From Lachnospiraceae bacterium MD335 (lineage in GTDB: Bacteria; Bacillota; Clostridia; Lachnospirales; Lachnospiraceae), in NCBI GenBank assembly GCA_000403335.2, contig KE159617.1, positions 1,014,917-1,078,916 on the forward strand: a stretch of DNA of 64,000 nucleotides, given 5' to 3'. Shown piece by piece: positions 52,674 to 61,911 of the stretch. Within the stretch, counting starts at the first letter, position 1; each line of letters begins with the position of its first letter. The notes below the pieces were generated by a model. That model was not told the DNA's origin, did not search any database, and saw nothing but the letters and a program-made list of their open reading frames with translations. Made by a program: the position numbers and the translations under genes.

Positions 52674-53211
52674 ACTGTTTAACGGGCAAAGACCAAATAA
52701 GGAAACCATGCTGATTTTATTTTTAAGCGGAATTTTGATATTTGTGATTTTGCTGCCTGTGGATAAAAGCGGAAGTAAAAATAACGGTAGTTATAAAAAT
52801 CAGAATGAGGTTTTGGCGCCACAGACGAGCAGTACAGGAAGTCCGCGCATTGCGGAAGAGATGAGTTTGCAGGAGTACAAGGAAACGCTTGAGCACGAGC
52901 TGGAAGACTTTTTGTCGGGGATGTCGGGTGTTGGCGAAGTGAAAGCGCTTATTTATATGAAGACGTCGTGGGAGTATCAGGTGGAGAAGGACGGGGACAG
53001 CAGGGCGCAGGCACAAAATGAGGAGACTGTGTATACGACAAACGAATATGGTCAGGAGGTGCCGTTTGTAAAACGTTATGTCTGTCCGCAGATTAACGGT
53101 GTAGCGCTTCGGGTATCAGGTGCGGTTAACGAGGAGGCGCGGGTGCGGCTTGTTCATCTTGTTATGGCGCTTTACGGGCTTGAAGCGAACAAGGTGGAGG
53201 TAATCAATTAA
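52651..53211 (+). CDS. spoIIIAG: Stage III sporulation protein AG
   Basis: 186 residues with one membrane helix (about 20-38) and a ring-forming EscJ/PrgK-like domain containing YKETLEHELEDFLSGMSGVGEVKALIYMKTSWEYQVEKD and INGVALRVSGAVNEEARVRLVHLVMALYGLEANKVEVI. Forms rings in the intermembrane space. ATG 52651 follows AGGAAGGAG; an in-frame ATG at 52663 is an alternative. Confidence 0.94.
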   Translation: MPHWMKNKLFNGQRPNKETMLILFLSGILIFVILLPVDKSGSKNNGSYKNQNEVLAPQTSSTGSPRIAEEMSLQEYKETLEHELEDFLSGMSGVGEVKALIYMKTSWEYQVEKDGDSRAQAQNEETVYTTNEYGQEVPFVKRYVCPQINGVALRVSGAVNEEARVRLVHLVMALYGLEANKVEVIN

Positions 53212-53286
53212 AAAAAAGAAGTATAATAGGGCATGCTGTTGAATACTATATAAATAGCAAAGAGAAACAAGGAAGGATATGGTTTG

Positions 53287-54090
53287 GTGAAAAAAATATT
53301 AAGAAAAAACCAGATTATGATTACGGCGCTGGCGGTAATGATAGCGGTTGCAGGGTACTTAAACTTTGCAGGCACGCGGATTGGCGAGGAGGATTTTATC
53401 TCCGTGGACGGCAGCGGCAGCGAGCTTACATATGAGATTTCAGACGAGGATATGTATGCCATATCACTCAGGGAAGATACGGACGGAACGATTTCCGATT
53501 ATTCGGAATATGCGCAGATAACAGGTACGGACGGCGATATTTTAAGCTTAGACAGCGATGACGCCGGTATCACGGAAAATTATCTAAGCAGCGGTATGGA
53601 AGGAAACGATACCACCCTTGCGGCGGCAGAAAGTACCGACGGACACGGCGTGTTGGCGTCTAATGCGGATGCTGCGGAGGCAAATGTAATTGAACAGGAA
53701 ATTCCCGGAGAAGCAGTGTTTACAAGTGCGTCAGGCGTTTCTACCCTTGCGGGCGCAAAGCTTTTAAAGGAGCAGACCAGAGCGCAGAACAAGGAAACAC
53801 TGCTGGAGATTATCAACAATGATACACTTACGGAGGATGCAAAGCAGGATGCAATCAACAGCATGATCGTCCTCACGGAAACCGCGCAGAAGGAATCTGA
53901 TGCACAGCTTCTTTTGGAGGCGAAGGGCTACACGCAGACAGTCGTAAGCATCAGCGGCGACGTTGCGGACGTGATGGTTGAAGCGCCGAGCCTTACGGAC
54001 GCACAGACGGCACAGATTATAGACATTGTGCAGAGGAAGACCTCAATTGCGCCGGAAAATATTATTATCACGGTATCCGGTGCGGAATAA
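53287..54090 (+). CDS. spoIIIAH: Stage III sporulation protein AH
   Basis: 267 residues from GTG 53287 (GGAAGGA 9 nt upstream; TTG 53284 is also possible). An N-terminal membrane helix (about 5-24), a long acidic, probably disordered stretch (about 30-140), then a ring domain (about 150-265) with AQNKETLLEIINNDTL and LLLEAKGYTQTVVSISGDVADVMVEA. It pairs with forespore SpoIIQ to form the channel. Last gene of the operon. Confidence 0.93.
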   Translation: MKKILRKNQIMITALAVMIAVAGYLNFAGTRIGEEDFISVDGSGSELTYEISDEDMYAISLREDTDGTISDYSEYAQITGTDGDILSLDSDDAGITENYLSSGMEGNDTTLAAAESTDGHGVLASNADAAEANVIEQEIPGEAVFTSASGVSTLAGAKLLKEQTRAQNKETLLEIINNDTLTEDAKQDAINSMIVLTETAQKESDAQLLLEAKGYTQTVVSISGDVADVMVEAPSLTDAQTAQIIDIVQRKTSIAPENIIITVSGAE

Positions 54091-54095
54091 TAATA

Positions 54096-54200
54096 ATCGA
54101 GTAGGGGAACGGTTTTTTCTACTACTCGCCGCGTCGGGCATCCGTCAGCGAACCGATTTATCGGTTTGATGACATATTTCCTTTGGGTGCCCGTGTGCAT
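54096..54200 (-). repeat. Structured intergenic repeat, copy 3 (reverse orientation)
   Basis: Read on the minus strand it has CGGGCA / TGCCCG as outer stem (54193-54188 and 54140-54135), the conserved AGGAAATATG, GTCA / TGAC and AACCGA-TTTA-TCGGTT inside. The GCGGCGAGTAG...CTACTCG hairpin (54128-54098) follows. It lies between convergent spoIIIAH and chemoreceptor genes. Confidence 0.85.
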
Positions 54201-54201
54201 A

Positions 54202-54244
54202 AAAAGGAGCTGTGCACACCAAACTGGTGCGCACAGCTCCTTTT
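54202..54244. terminator. Bidirectional terminator
   Basis: AAAAGGAGCTGTGC / GCACAGCTCCTTTT with an inner ACACCA-AAC-TGGTGC extension (one mismatch). It has U-runs on both strands and serves the chemoreceptor gene (minus) and spoIIIAH (plus). Confidence 0.88.
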
Positions 54245-54269
54245 GTGACTGCCATCTTGTTTTATTATT

Positions 54270-55982
54270 TTATATTTCAGTAGGAAGTTTAAATTTGCTA
54301 ATCTGCGCGTCCATTGTAATTGCCTGTGCTGACAGCTCCTCACTTGTTGCCGAGCATTCCTGCGCTGTAGCGGAGTTCGACTGGACAACCTCGGAAATTT
54401 GACTGACACCAAGCTCCGCCTGTTTCATTGCTTCCGCCTGATTGTTTGACATTTCGCTGATTGCTTTTGACGATTGGGCAATGCGTTCAATTCCTTCCAC
54501 TACATGGTCAATGGAGGTATTGACAATATCTACAGTCTTGCTTCCGTCGGCAATTGCGCTTAGTGACGTCTCAATCAGGGTTCTGGTTTCCGCGGCAGAG
54601 TGGGCGCTCTGTTCTGCGAGCTGACGAATTTGGTCTGCAACGACTGCAAAGCCTTTTCCTGCGTCACCGGCTCTTGCAGCTTCGATAGAGGCGTTCAACG
54701 AAAGCAGATTTGTCTGTGAGGCAATGTCTTCAATTTCGGAAATAATGTTTCCAACCTGCTGTGAAGCGTCATTAATTCTGGACATTGCTTCCATCATCGC
54801 TTTCATTTCTTTACGGCTGCGTTCTGCTTCACCGGCATAGGTACGCGCCTGATTATAAGATTCTTCGGCGCTGTTGGCAGTAATGCGAATATCATCGGAA
54901 ATGGTTGTTATGGTTGCCTGCATTTCCTCAACGGCGCCTGCCTGGTCGGTTGCACCTTCCGCGAGACTCTGTGAGGCTTCGGATAAGTTGTTAGCGCCTG
55001 CGGAAACCTGATTAGATGCTTCACTGATAGAATCCATTGTTTCAACCATCTGTCTTTTCAGCTGTTTCATGGAGGTCAGGATTTGTTCAAAATCGCCTAC
55101 GTATTTAGAGCGGTCTTTGCTGATAACGGTAAAGTCGGCGTCTGACATTTGCTTTAGAATAAAGCCGACATCGTTAATGATAAACTGTAGAGCTGCCGCC
55201 ATAGAGATTGTTACGTCAACCATATCGGCAAGCTCATCCTTTGTATTAACAGTCGGGAACGGTGAGCTAAGATCGCCTTGTGCAAAAGTTTCTAAACGGT
55301 CCTTAATATTATCCAGCGGGATTGCAATACTGTCTGCAATGCCTCTGCCGATAGAAATTGCAAAGATAATTGCAGCAATGATAATCACAAGAATCACGAC
55401 AATCAGGATAATCACAAGCAATGCAAGAAAGTCGGACACCGATTGTCCTTTATCCACCTTAACGTTCATAATCTGTGTCAGTTCTTCATAAATTTCGTTG
55501 TACATGGGCGCAAGCTCATAGAGCGCTTTGTCCTGAGCAAGCTTGCACTGTTCTATGTCTGTTGTGGCGCCTTGGGTGATGATTTCTGACTCAAAGCTCC
55601 AGTAATCGTCAAGCTTGTCTTGTACCTGTTGATAAAGCGCTTTATTTTCCTGTGTAACCATTGTGGATTCAAGATTGCTAAACTCCGTCATAAATTGGTT
55701 TTTATATTCTTCATGGTTTGCAAGCAAAGTGTCAATGGCTGTTTGGTCGTCATATCCGATGATACCGCGCATTGCGGAACGGCAATCCGCAAACTGCGTC
55801 ATGGCTCTTCCGATATCGCCCTGTGCAAAACCATAATCCACAACAGTAGCAGCGTAAAATCTTGACATGACAAACATGGTCACTAAGATTACGACGGATA
55901 CTGCTGACAGGATGCATGCGATTGTGATAAAGGCTCTAATCAGGCGGTCTCTGATTTTTAGATTGTTCAATTTTTTTAACAT
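54270..55982 (-). CDS. Methyl-accepting chemotaxis protein
   Basis: 570 residues from ATG 55982 (AAGGAGAC 8 nt upstream); an upstream in-frame ATG at 56009 is not supported. Two membrane helices (about 20-42 and 185-212) bracket a four-helix-bundle sensor. HAMP follows (about 213-290), then the signalling coiled coil. Its conserved tip is [45 protein letters not shown] (about 435-480). Transmits a chemical signal to CheA. No che or flagellar genes are in the window. Confidence 0.95.
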   Translation of the reverse strand: MLKKLNNLKIRDRLIRAFITIACILSAVSVVILVTMFVMSRFYAATVVDYGFAQGDIGRAMTQFADCRSAMRGIIGYDDQTAIDTLLANHEEYKNQFMTEFSNLESTMVTQENKALYQQVQDKLDDYWSFESEIITQGATTDIEQCKLAQDKALYELAPMYNEIYEELTQIMNVKVDKGQSVSDFLALLVIILIVVILVIIIAAIIFAISIGRGIADSIAIPLDNIKDRLETFAQGDLSSPFPTVNTKDELADMVDVTISMAAALQFIINDVGFILKQMSDADFTVISKDRSKYVGDFEQILTSMKQLKRQMVETMDSISEASNQVSAGANNLSEASQSLAEGATDQAGAVEEMQATITTISDDIRITANSAEESYNQARTYAGEAERSRKEMKAMMEAMSRINDASQQVGNIISEIEDIASQTNLLSLNASIEAARAGDAGKGFAVVADQIRQLAEQSAHSAAETRTLIETSLSAIADGSKTVDIVNTSIDHVVEGIERIAQSSKAISEMSNNQAEAMKQAELGVSQISEVVQSNSATAQECSATSEELSAQAITMDAQISKFKLPTEI

Positions 55983-56554
55983 AGTATTGCGTCTCCTTAC
56001 TCTTTGCATTTTGCCGGAACAGTGAAAAACTCCCTGTATTCGGATGCGCCGAATACGCAGGCTGCTTTACGTTTCCTGATATATTTGTTATTTCTTCTGT
56101 GCAGTCGGACTGTATGGAACTGTTCAGTACTATCACAGAAATGAGTAAGAATTTAAGGGAAAATGACATTGATTTACAGAAATCATCTATGACATGGAAC
56201 TTTGAGTAATTAAATTATGCACTCTCACATATCACGCATGTATGTATGATATGGTACTAAATAGTTTTGACTGTATAATGTTTTTGCTCAGGACAAATAA
56301 GTAATATATAGCTATATTATATAATGCATCACTGTATTTGTCCACTGATTTATACAGATTATACATTTATACGTTTATACGGATTGTACGTATACCATTT
56401 GCCGGAAGATGTCGATTGACGGGTGTTATTCCGGTTTGCCTTTTTGGAAAAAATATGATATTCTAAAGAACAGCGGGCTCGTTTTTGGCGGACGCAGCCT
56501 TTAGGGTTTTCAGATGAAAATCTTACGTTAAGGAAAGGAACGGAGGAAATAGAG
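55983..56554. other. 572-bp intergenic region between divergent MCP and prfC genes
   Basis: No gene is supported. It holds a hairpin GTATTCGG-ATGCG-CCGAATAC (56036-56056) in the MCP 5' region. Four evenly spaced TTATAC repeats start at 56350, 56359, 56367 and 56375. A prfC promoter TTGCCT, 17 nt, TATTCT lies at 56436-56464. I checked for a GEMM cyclic di-GMP riboswitch and did not find one. The rest is AT-rich with no visible signal. Confidence 0.6.
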
Positions 56555-58150
56555 TTGAGCAATATTGCGGAAGAAATCAACAAGCGCAGAACCTTTGCCA
56601 TTATCTCGCATCCCGATGCGGGAAAGACGACTTTGACGGAGAAATTTCTTTTGTATGGCGGGGCTATCAATTTGGCGGGAAGCGTCAAGGGAAAGGCGAC
56701 GGCAAGACATGCCGTGTCCGACTGGATGGAGATCGAGAAGGAGAGAGGTATTTCGGTAACGTCCTCGGTCTTGCAGTTTAATTACGACGGGTACTGCATT
56801 AATATCCTTGATACGCCGGGACATCAGGATTTCTCGGAGGATACGTACCGTACGCTTATGGCGGCGGATTCGGCAGTTATGGTGATTGACGCATCAAAGG
56901 GTGTGGAGGCGCAGACAAGAAAGCTGTTTAAGGTATGCGGCATGCGCGGCATTCCTATTTTTACCTTTATCAATAAAATGGACCGGGATGCAAATGATAC
57001 GTTTGAGCTTTTGGATGAAATTGAAAAAGAGCTTGGCATTGCGACATGCCCCGTAAACTGGCCGATTGGTTCGGGAAAACGATTCAAGGGTGTTTACGAC
57101 AGGCATAAGAACCATGTGCTGACCTATTCCGATACCCAAAAAGGCACAAAGGAGGGTGAGACGACGGTTATTTCAATGGACGACGATGCGCTTTTACTGG
57201 AACAGCTCGGTGACGAGGCGCTTTCGGCACTGCGTGATGAAATTGAGCTGCTTGACGGAGCGAGTGTGGAGTTTGACCTTGCAGAAGTCCGGCGCGGAAA
57301 ACTGACGCCTGTTTTCTTTGGCTCAGCGCTCACGAATTTCGGAGTGGAAATCTTTTTGCAGAACTTTTTAAAAATGGCGACGACACCGCTTCCGCGCATT
57401 TCGGGAGGAGAAATTGTTGACCCGGTGCAAAATGATTTTTCGGCGTTTGTATTTAAAATTCAGGCGAATATGAACAAGGCGCACCGTGACAGGATTGCCT
57501 TTATGCGCATCTGTTCCGGAAAGTTTGACGCAGGCGTGGAAGTAAAGCATGTTCAGGGCGGCAAGGTGATGCGTCTTTCGCAGCCGCAGCAGATTATGGC
57601 GGATGAGCGAAAAATTTTGGACGAGGCGTATGCGGGGGATATTATCGGTGTATTTGACCCCGGCATTTTTTCCATTGGCGATACAGTCTGCGCACCTAAA
57701 AATAACATTTGTTATGACGGGATACCAACCTTTGCGCCGGAGCATTTTGCAAGGGTGCGCCAAATTGACACGATGAAACGAAAGCAGTTTATTAAGGGTG
57801 TCAATCAGATTGCGCAGGAGGGCGCAATTCAGATTTTTCAGGAATTTAATACCGGTATGGAGGAAATCATCGTAGGCGTTGTGGGTGTCTTGCAGTTTGA
57901 TGTCTTAAAATACCGTTTGGAAAATGAATACAATGTGGAGATTAAGCTCGAACCGCTCCCTTATGAATATATCCGCTGGATTGAAAATAAGGATGAGGTG
58001 GATTTGGACAGGCTTTCAGGTACCTCTGATATGAAGAAAATACAAGATTTAAAGGGTAATCCGCTGCTGTTGTTTATCAACCAGTGGAGTATCGGTATGA
58101 CGCAGGACCGCAATAAGGGGCTTGTGCTTTCGGAATTTGGACGAAATTAA
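56555..58150 (+). CDS. prfC: Peptide chain release factor 3
   Basis: 531 residues starting at TTG 56555 (GGAGGAAA upstream). Translation GTPase: G1 SHPDAGKTTLTEK, switch region with ERGISVTSSV, G3 DTPGHQDFSE, G4 FINKMDRD. The C-terminal RF3 domains end in GMTQDRNKGLVLSEFGRN-like residues. It recycles RF1/RF2 from the ribosome after termination. Next gene starts 20 nt later. A sigma-A-like promoter is at 56436-56464. Confidence 0.97.
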   Translation: MSNIAEEINKRRTFAIISHPDAGKTTLTEKFLLYGGAINLAGSVKGKATARHAVSDWMEIEKERGISVTSSVLQFNYDGYCINILDTPGHQDFSEDTYRTLMAADSAVMVIDASKGVEAQTRKLFKVCGMRGIPIFTFINKMDRDANDTFELLDEIEKELGIATCPVNWPIGSGKRFKGVYDRHKNHVLTYSDTQKGTKEGETTVISMDDDALLLEQLGDEALSALRDEIELLDGASVEFDLAEVRRGKLTPVFFGSALTNFGVEIFLQNFLKMATTPLPRISGGEIVDPVQNDFSAFVFKIQANMNKAHRDRIAFMRICSGKFDAGVEVKHVQGGKVMRLSQPQQIMADERKILDEAYAGDIIGVFDPGIFSIGDTVCAPKNNICYDGIPTFAPEHFARVRQIDTMKRKQFIKGVNQIAQEGAIQIFQEFNTGMEEIIVGVVGVLQFDVLKYRLENEYNVEIKLEPLPYEYIRWIENKDEVDLDRLSGTSDMKKIQDLKGNPLLLFINQWSIGMTQDRNKGLVLSEFGRN

Positions 58151-58169
58151 AATCAAGGGGTAATCGTTC

Positions 58170-59393
58170 ATGGCAGAGTTTAGCAGAATAAAAAGAATAG
58201 CGCATGTTATTATTGCAATAATGTGCGTTATTACAATCGGACTGAGCGGATGTCAGGTGACAGAGCGCGTTCCTGACGCGTCTTTACCCAAAAGCGGTGA
58301 GGACATGCGGTCCGAAACACAGGAGACGAACGAAACACAGACACTGGACGAGGAAGAAACGAAACGGGAGATACCGGAAATTTATTATACGTATCATCAT
58401 TTGAGTGCGCCGGAGCAGGCGCTGTATTTGGAGATTTTGGATGCATTAACGGCGATGTCAGGCGAGGTTTCAGTTTCTACGCTTGACAGCGCACTGCTTG
58501 ACAGGGTTTTTGAGTATGTCTTAAACGACCATCCGGAGTTGTTTTATGTGGAGGGTTTTCAGTACACGGAACATTTTATTGGGGATGCGCTTACACAGAT
58601 TACGTTTGCGGGGACGTATTCCATGACGCGCGACGAGGCGAGGCGTTCCCTGGTGGATATTGAAAAAACGCTCTCAGGCTGTATGCACGAGGTGCCGCTC
58701 AATGAGGATGAGTACAGTACAGTCAAGTATTTATATGAATACCTGATTGACAATACGGAGTACGATAAGGATGCCGAAAACAACCAAAATATATGTTCTG
58801 TATTTTTGGGCGGACGTTCCGTCTGTCAGGGATATGCGAAAGCGATGCAGTATATGCTTCAAAAAGTCGGTATGCAGTCGGTTTTGGTAACGGGCTATAC
58901 GGGAACGGAGCGCCATGCATGGAATCTGGTCAGGGTAAACGGCTGCTATTATTATTTGGACCCCACGTGGGGAGACGCTTCGTATACTTATGACGGAAGC
59001 GAAACGCGGCAGGCGGAGGATGCGGTTTTTTTGCCGCCGGTTAATTACGATTATTTTTTGGTTACGACGGACGAGCTTTCCAAGACGCATACGTTTGAGG
59101 ATACCGCTGCACTTCCTGTATGCGATAGCACGCAGGACAATTATTATGTGCGGGAAGGGCTGTACTTTGATCATTATGACCGCGGGCAGCTTGAAAATAT
59201 TTTTGACAGTGATGCCGTGAAGATGGCGGATTATGTTACGCTAAAGTGTGCTGATGAACAGGTGTATCGGGAAATGCTTGCAGAAATAATCGACGACCGT
59301 CAGATTTTCGGAATCATTCATGCAAGCGAAGGAACCATATCTTATGCGTCAAATGAGGCGCTTTGCACGATAAGCTTTTGGAATATATTTTAA
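58170..59393 (+). CDS. Transglutaminase-like lipoprotein
   Basis: 407 residues. Lipoprotein signal peptide with lipobox LSGC (Cys28), a Thr/Glu-rich linker (about 32-70), then a transglutaminase/protease-like domain (about 180-270). Its triad is visible: Cys219 in GRSVCQGYAKA, His249 in ERHAWN, Asp264 in YYLDPTWGD. It is anchored on the outer face. Transglutaminase-like lipoproteins often act as peptidases or cross-linkers in the envelope; the reaction here is unknown. Reads directly after prfC. Confidence 0.88.
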   Translation: MAEFSRIKRIAHVIIAIMCVITIGLSGCQVTERVPDASLPKSGEDMRSETQETNETQTLDEEETKREIPEIYYTYHHLSAPEQALYLEILDALTAMSGEVSVSTLDSALLDRVFEYVLNDHPELFYVEGFQYTEHFIGDALTQITFAGTYSMTRDEARRSLVDIEKTLSGCMHEVPLNEDEYSTVKYLYEYLIDNTEYDKDAENNQNICSVFLGGRSVCQGYAKAMQYMLQKVGMQSVLVTGYTGTERHAWNLVRVNGCYYYLDPTWGDASYTYDGSETRQAEDAVFLPPVNYDYFLVTTDELSKTHTFEDTAALPVCDSTQDNYYVREGLYFDHYDRGQLENIFDSDAVKMADYVTLKCADEQVYREMLAEIIDDRQIFGIIHASEGTISYASNEALCTISFWNIF

Positions 59394-59400
59394 TATATAG

Positions 59401-59540
59401 AGTAACAGTTCAGCCCAGGACTTTGCACTACGCTGCAAAGTCCGTAAAACAGCGTAGTGGAAGAGATGCATCAAGCCACCACGAAGTGGTTTTGCATGGA
59501 TTGATGCTAGTAACAGGAAGCCGAAGGCTAAACTGTTACT
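59401..59540 (+). repeat. Multi-hairpin element with terminal inverted repeats
   Basis: Outer AGTAACAGTT / AACTGTTACT (59401-59410, 59531-59540) extended by AGCC / GGCT. H1 is GGACTTTGCA / TGCAAAGTCC (59418-59443), whose loop CTACGC is fully complementary to GCGTAG (59452-59457). H2 is GCATCAA / TTGATGC (59468-59507) with inner ACCAC-GAA-GTGGT. A second AGTAACAG at 59509 can replace the left outer arm. It may be a MITE-like or repetitive extragenic element, or a structured RNA. Confidence 0.75.
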
Positions 59541-59568
59541 ATATAGATTGTATATATTCGATTTATAC

Positions 59569-59598
59569 TAGGCAAAATATTGAAGGGTGTGCTATACT
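59569..59598 (+). promoter_or_regulatory. Promoter of the Asp23-nusB-xseAB-ispA-dxs cluster
   Basis: TAGGCA, 18 nt, TATACT just after the multi-hairpin element and 48 nt before ATG 59646. The -35 match is weak. Confidence 0.45.
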
Positions 59599-59645
59599 AT
59601 CTATAAAAAGTGAAACTGGAAAAAAGTCAGACTAGGAGGAAGCAT

Positions 59646-60050
59646 ATGGACAAGGAAACAGATAAGAGCAAAAACGGCTGTATCACGGATGCTGACGGCT
59701 TAGGCACGGTAAAGATTGCAAATGATGTTGTTGCCATGATTGCAGGTCTTGCGGCGATGGAGGTTGACGGCGTGAGTGCGATGTCGGGCAATATTACGGA
59801 TGAGCTTATGGGAAAGGTCGGAATAACGAATATCGTTATGAAAAAGCAGACAAAGGGCGTAAAGGTAGATATTCTTGAGGGAACGGTATCCGTTGACCTG
59901 GCGCTTACGCTTGAATACGGCTACAATATTCGGGCTACCTGTAATAAAGTGCAGGAAAAAGTAAAAAGCGCACTGGAGACAATGACAGGGTTTGAGGTGT
60001 CCGATGTGAATATCAGGATTATCGGTATCAAAATGCAGGATAACAAATAG
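59646..60050 (+). CDS. Asp23/Gls24 family envelope stress protein
   Basis: 134 residues from ATG 59646 (AGGAGGAAGCAT upstream); an earlier in-frame ATG at 59610 is rejected. Asp23/YloU domain: GTVKIANDVVAMIAGLAAMEVDGVSAMSG and ALTLEYGYNIRATCNKVQEKVKSALETMTGFEVSDVNIRI. Cytosolic proteins of this family associate with the membrane or cell wall stress response. In Clostridia the gene regularly precedes nusB, as here (26 nt). Confidence 0.93.
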   Translation: MDKETDKSKNGCITDADGLGTVKIANDVVAMIAGLAAMEVDGVSAMSGNITDELMGKVGITNIVMKKQTKGVKVDILEGTVSVDLALTLEYGYNIRATCNKVQEKVKSALETMTGFEVSDVNIRIIGIKMQDNK

Positions 60051-60076
60051 AAAAAACATAAGGAAAAAGGTTGAAG

Positions 60077-60475
60077 ATGAGCAGGCGGGAGCTGAGAGAA
60101 CAGATTTTTAAATTCATATTTCGGGTAGAATTTAACGACAGGGACGAAATGCCGGAGCAGGAGCGTTTCTTCTTTGAGGATGATGAGCTTATGGCAGACG
60201 AAAAGGATGCAGCTTATATTTCCCAAAAGGGGAAGCGCATTATCGAGAAGCTTGACGAGCTTGACGCGATGATTAATAAGCAGGCGAAGGGGTGGACAAC
60301 CCAGCGAATGGGAAAGGTTGACCTCACCATACTGCGTCTTGCGGTGTATGAGATTGCGTTTGACGAGGATGTGCCTGCGGGCGTTGCAATTAATGAGGCG
60401 GTTGAGCTTGCAAAGCGGTTCGGACAGGAGGAATCGTCGGGCTTTGTCAACGGTGTGCTGGCAAAGTTTGTCTAA
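60077..60475 (+). CDS. nusB: Transcription antitermination factor NusB
   Basis: 132 residues from ATG 60077 (AAAAAGG 6 nt upstream; TTG 60071 rejected). All-helical NusB fold with [57 protein letters not shown] and [11 protein letters not shown]. Binds boxA RNA with NusE for rRNA antitermination. Followed 25 nt later by xseA. Confidence 0.97.
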   Translation: MSRRELREQIFKFIFRVEFNDRDEMPEQERFFFEDDELMADEKDAAYISQKGKRIIEKLDELDAMINKQAKGWTTQRMGKVDLTILRLAVYEIAFDEDVPAGVAINEAVELAKRFGQEESSGFVNGVLAKFV

Positions 60476-60500
60476 GGAAAATGCAGGAGGGCAGCCAAAA

Positions 60501-61712
60501 ATGCACAATGTTTACACTGTTGCCCAGGTAAACTCCTATATCAAAAATATGTTTGTGCAGGATTATATGCTGCAATCCATATTTGTAAAAGGGGAAATCA
60601 GCAATTGTAAATATCATTCGTCGGGACATATCTACTTTACCCTGAAGGATGAAAAAGGAATAATAGCATGTGTTATGTTTGCCGGCAGCCGCGCCGGTCT
60701 TTCCTTCCGGCTGGAGGAGGGGCAGCAGGTCGTGGTTGGCGGTACGATTGACGTTTATGAGAGAGACGGAAAGTATCAGCTGTACGCAAAACAGATTACA
60801 TTGGACGGCGCCGGGCTTTTGTACGAGAAGTTTGACCGGCTGAAAAGAGAGCTTGAAGAAATGGGCATGTTTGCGCCGGAATACAAGCAGCCGATACCGC
60901 GTTTTATTAAGACGCTCGGTGTGGTGACTGCGCCTACGGGAGCGGCGGTGCGCGATATTATCAACATTGCAACAAGGCGCAATCCGTATGTGCAGATTAT
61001 CCTTTATCCAGCGCTTGTGCAGGGAGAACAGGCGCCCGCAAGCATCGTAAACGGCATTCATGCGTTAGAGCGGCTTGGCGTGGACGTGATGATTGTGGGA
61101 AGGGGCGGCGGCTCCATAGAGGATTTGTGGGCATTTAACGAAGAAATTGTGGCGCAGGCAGTATTTGACTGCTGTGTTCCGATTGTTTCGGCGGTCGGTC
61201 ATGAGACAGATACGACAATCATTGATTTTGTGGCGGATTTGAGAGCGCCGACGCCTTCTGCGGCGGCAGAGCTTGCAGTGTATGATTTTAACCTGCTTAC
61301 CGAAAAAATAGCGCTGTATCAGAGCACATTGCAGCATCATATGGAAAAGCGCTTAGAGTGGGAAAAGACGAAACTGGAAAATCATAAGCTCCGGTTCAAA
61401 TATTTAAGCCCTGTCAGTCAGCTGCAGCAAAAAAGGATGTATTGTATGGATTTGGAGGAAAAGCTTTCGGGACTTATGGACAAGCGTCTGACCGATAACC
61501 GCCATAAAATGGCGCTGTTTGCGCAGCAGCTAAAAGGTCTTTCACCTTTGGAAAAGTTAAGTCAGGGGTACGCCTATGTGGAAAATGAAGACGGGCAGGT
61601 TTTAAATGATATTCGCAAGGCAAAGCCGGAACAGGCAGTTCGGATTTATGTAAAAAACGGTATGATACATGCAAAAACAACAGGTGTTACGGAGGTGGAT
61701 TATGGCACGTGA
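60501..61712 (+). CDS. xseA: Exodeoxyribonuclease VII large subunit
   Basis: 403 residues from ATG 60501 (GGAGGG 9 nt upstream); the longer frame upstream overlaps nusB and is rejected. N-terminal OB fold (VYTVAQVNSYIKNMFVQDYMLQSIFVKGEISNC, about 4-100), catalytic core with PTGAAVRDIINIATRRNP, GRGGGSIEDLWAFNEE and SAVGHETDTTIIDFVADLRAPTPSAAAEL, then a coiled coil. Cuts single-stranded DNA with XseB. Its 3' end overlaps xseB by 11 nt. Confidence 0.97.
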   Translation: MHNVYTVAQVNSYIKNMFVQDYMLQSIFVKGEISNCKYHSSGHIYFTLKDEKGIIACVMFAGSRAGLSFRLEEGQQVVVGGTIDVYERDGKYQLYAKQITLDGAGLLYEKFDRLKRELEEMGMFAPEYKQPIPRFIKTLGVVTAPTGAAVRDIINIATRRNPYVQIILYPALVQGEQAPASIVNGIHALERLGVDVMIVGRGGGSIEDLWAFNEEIVAQAVFDCCVPIVSAVGHETDTTIIDFVADLRAPTPSAAAELAVYDFNLLTEKIALYQSTLQHHMEKRLEWEKTKLENHKLRFKYLSPVSQLQQKRMYCMDLEEKLSGLMDKRLTDNRHKMALFAQQLKGLSPLEKLSQGYAYVENEDGQVLNDIRKAKPEQAVRIYVKNGMIHAKTTGVTEVDYGT

Positions 61713-61911
61713 GCTGACGCTTGACGAAACCTTTGAGAAACTGGAGACGGCAATCGGAAAATTGGAGCAGGAAGACATTTCGCTGGAGGAATCGTTTCGA
61801 TTGTATAAAGAAGGGATGAAGCTGATCCAATCCTGCAACGATAAGATTGACAAGGTTGAGAAGGAAGTTTTGAAGCTCAATGAGCGCGGAGAGCTGGAGG
61901 AATTCGGATGA
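61702..61911 (+). CDS. xseB: Exodeoxyribonuclease VII small subunit
   Basis: 69 residues, typical helical-hairpin XseB (LTLDETFEKLETAIGKLEQEDISLEESFRLYKEGMKLI). The start ATG 61702 lies 5 nt after GGAGGT. The stop overlaps ispA as ATGA. The last codons GGAATTCGGATGAA recur twice in tandem after ispA. Confidence 0.96.
   Translation: MARELTLDETFEKLETAIGKLEQEDISLEESFRLYKEGMKLIQSCNDKIDKVEKEVLKLNERGELEEFG

Noticed and set aside
55936-56169. 77-codon minus-strand frame beginning MSFSLKFLLISVIVLNSS, signal-peptide-like
   Set aside because: No Shine-Dalgarno, and its 3' part overlaps the MCP start in another frame; hydrophobic start is probably chance in AT-rich DNA.
55997-56170. GEMM (cyclic di-GMP) riboswitch upstream of the chemoreceptor gene
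   Set aside because: Such riboswitches often precede MCP genes and a fragment reading ACGTAAAGC was tempting, but the P1b region with GCAAACC, the GNRA loop and the receptor are missing.
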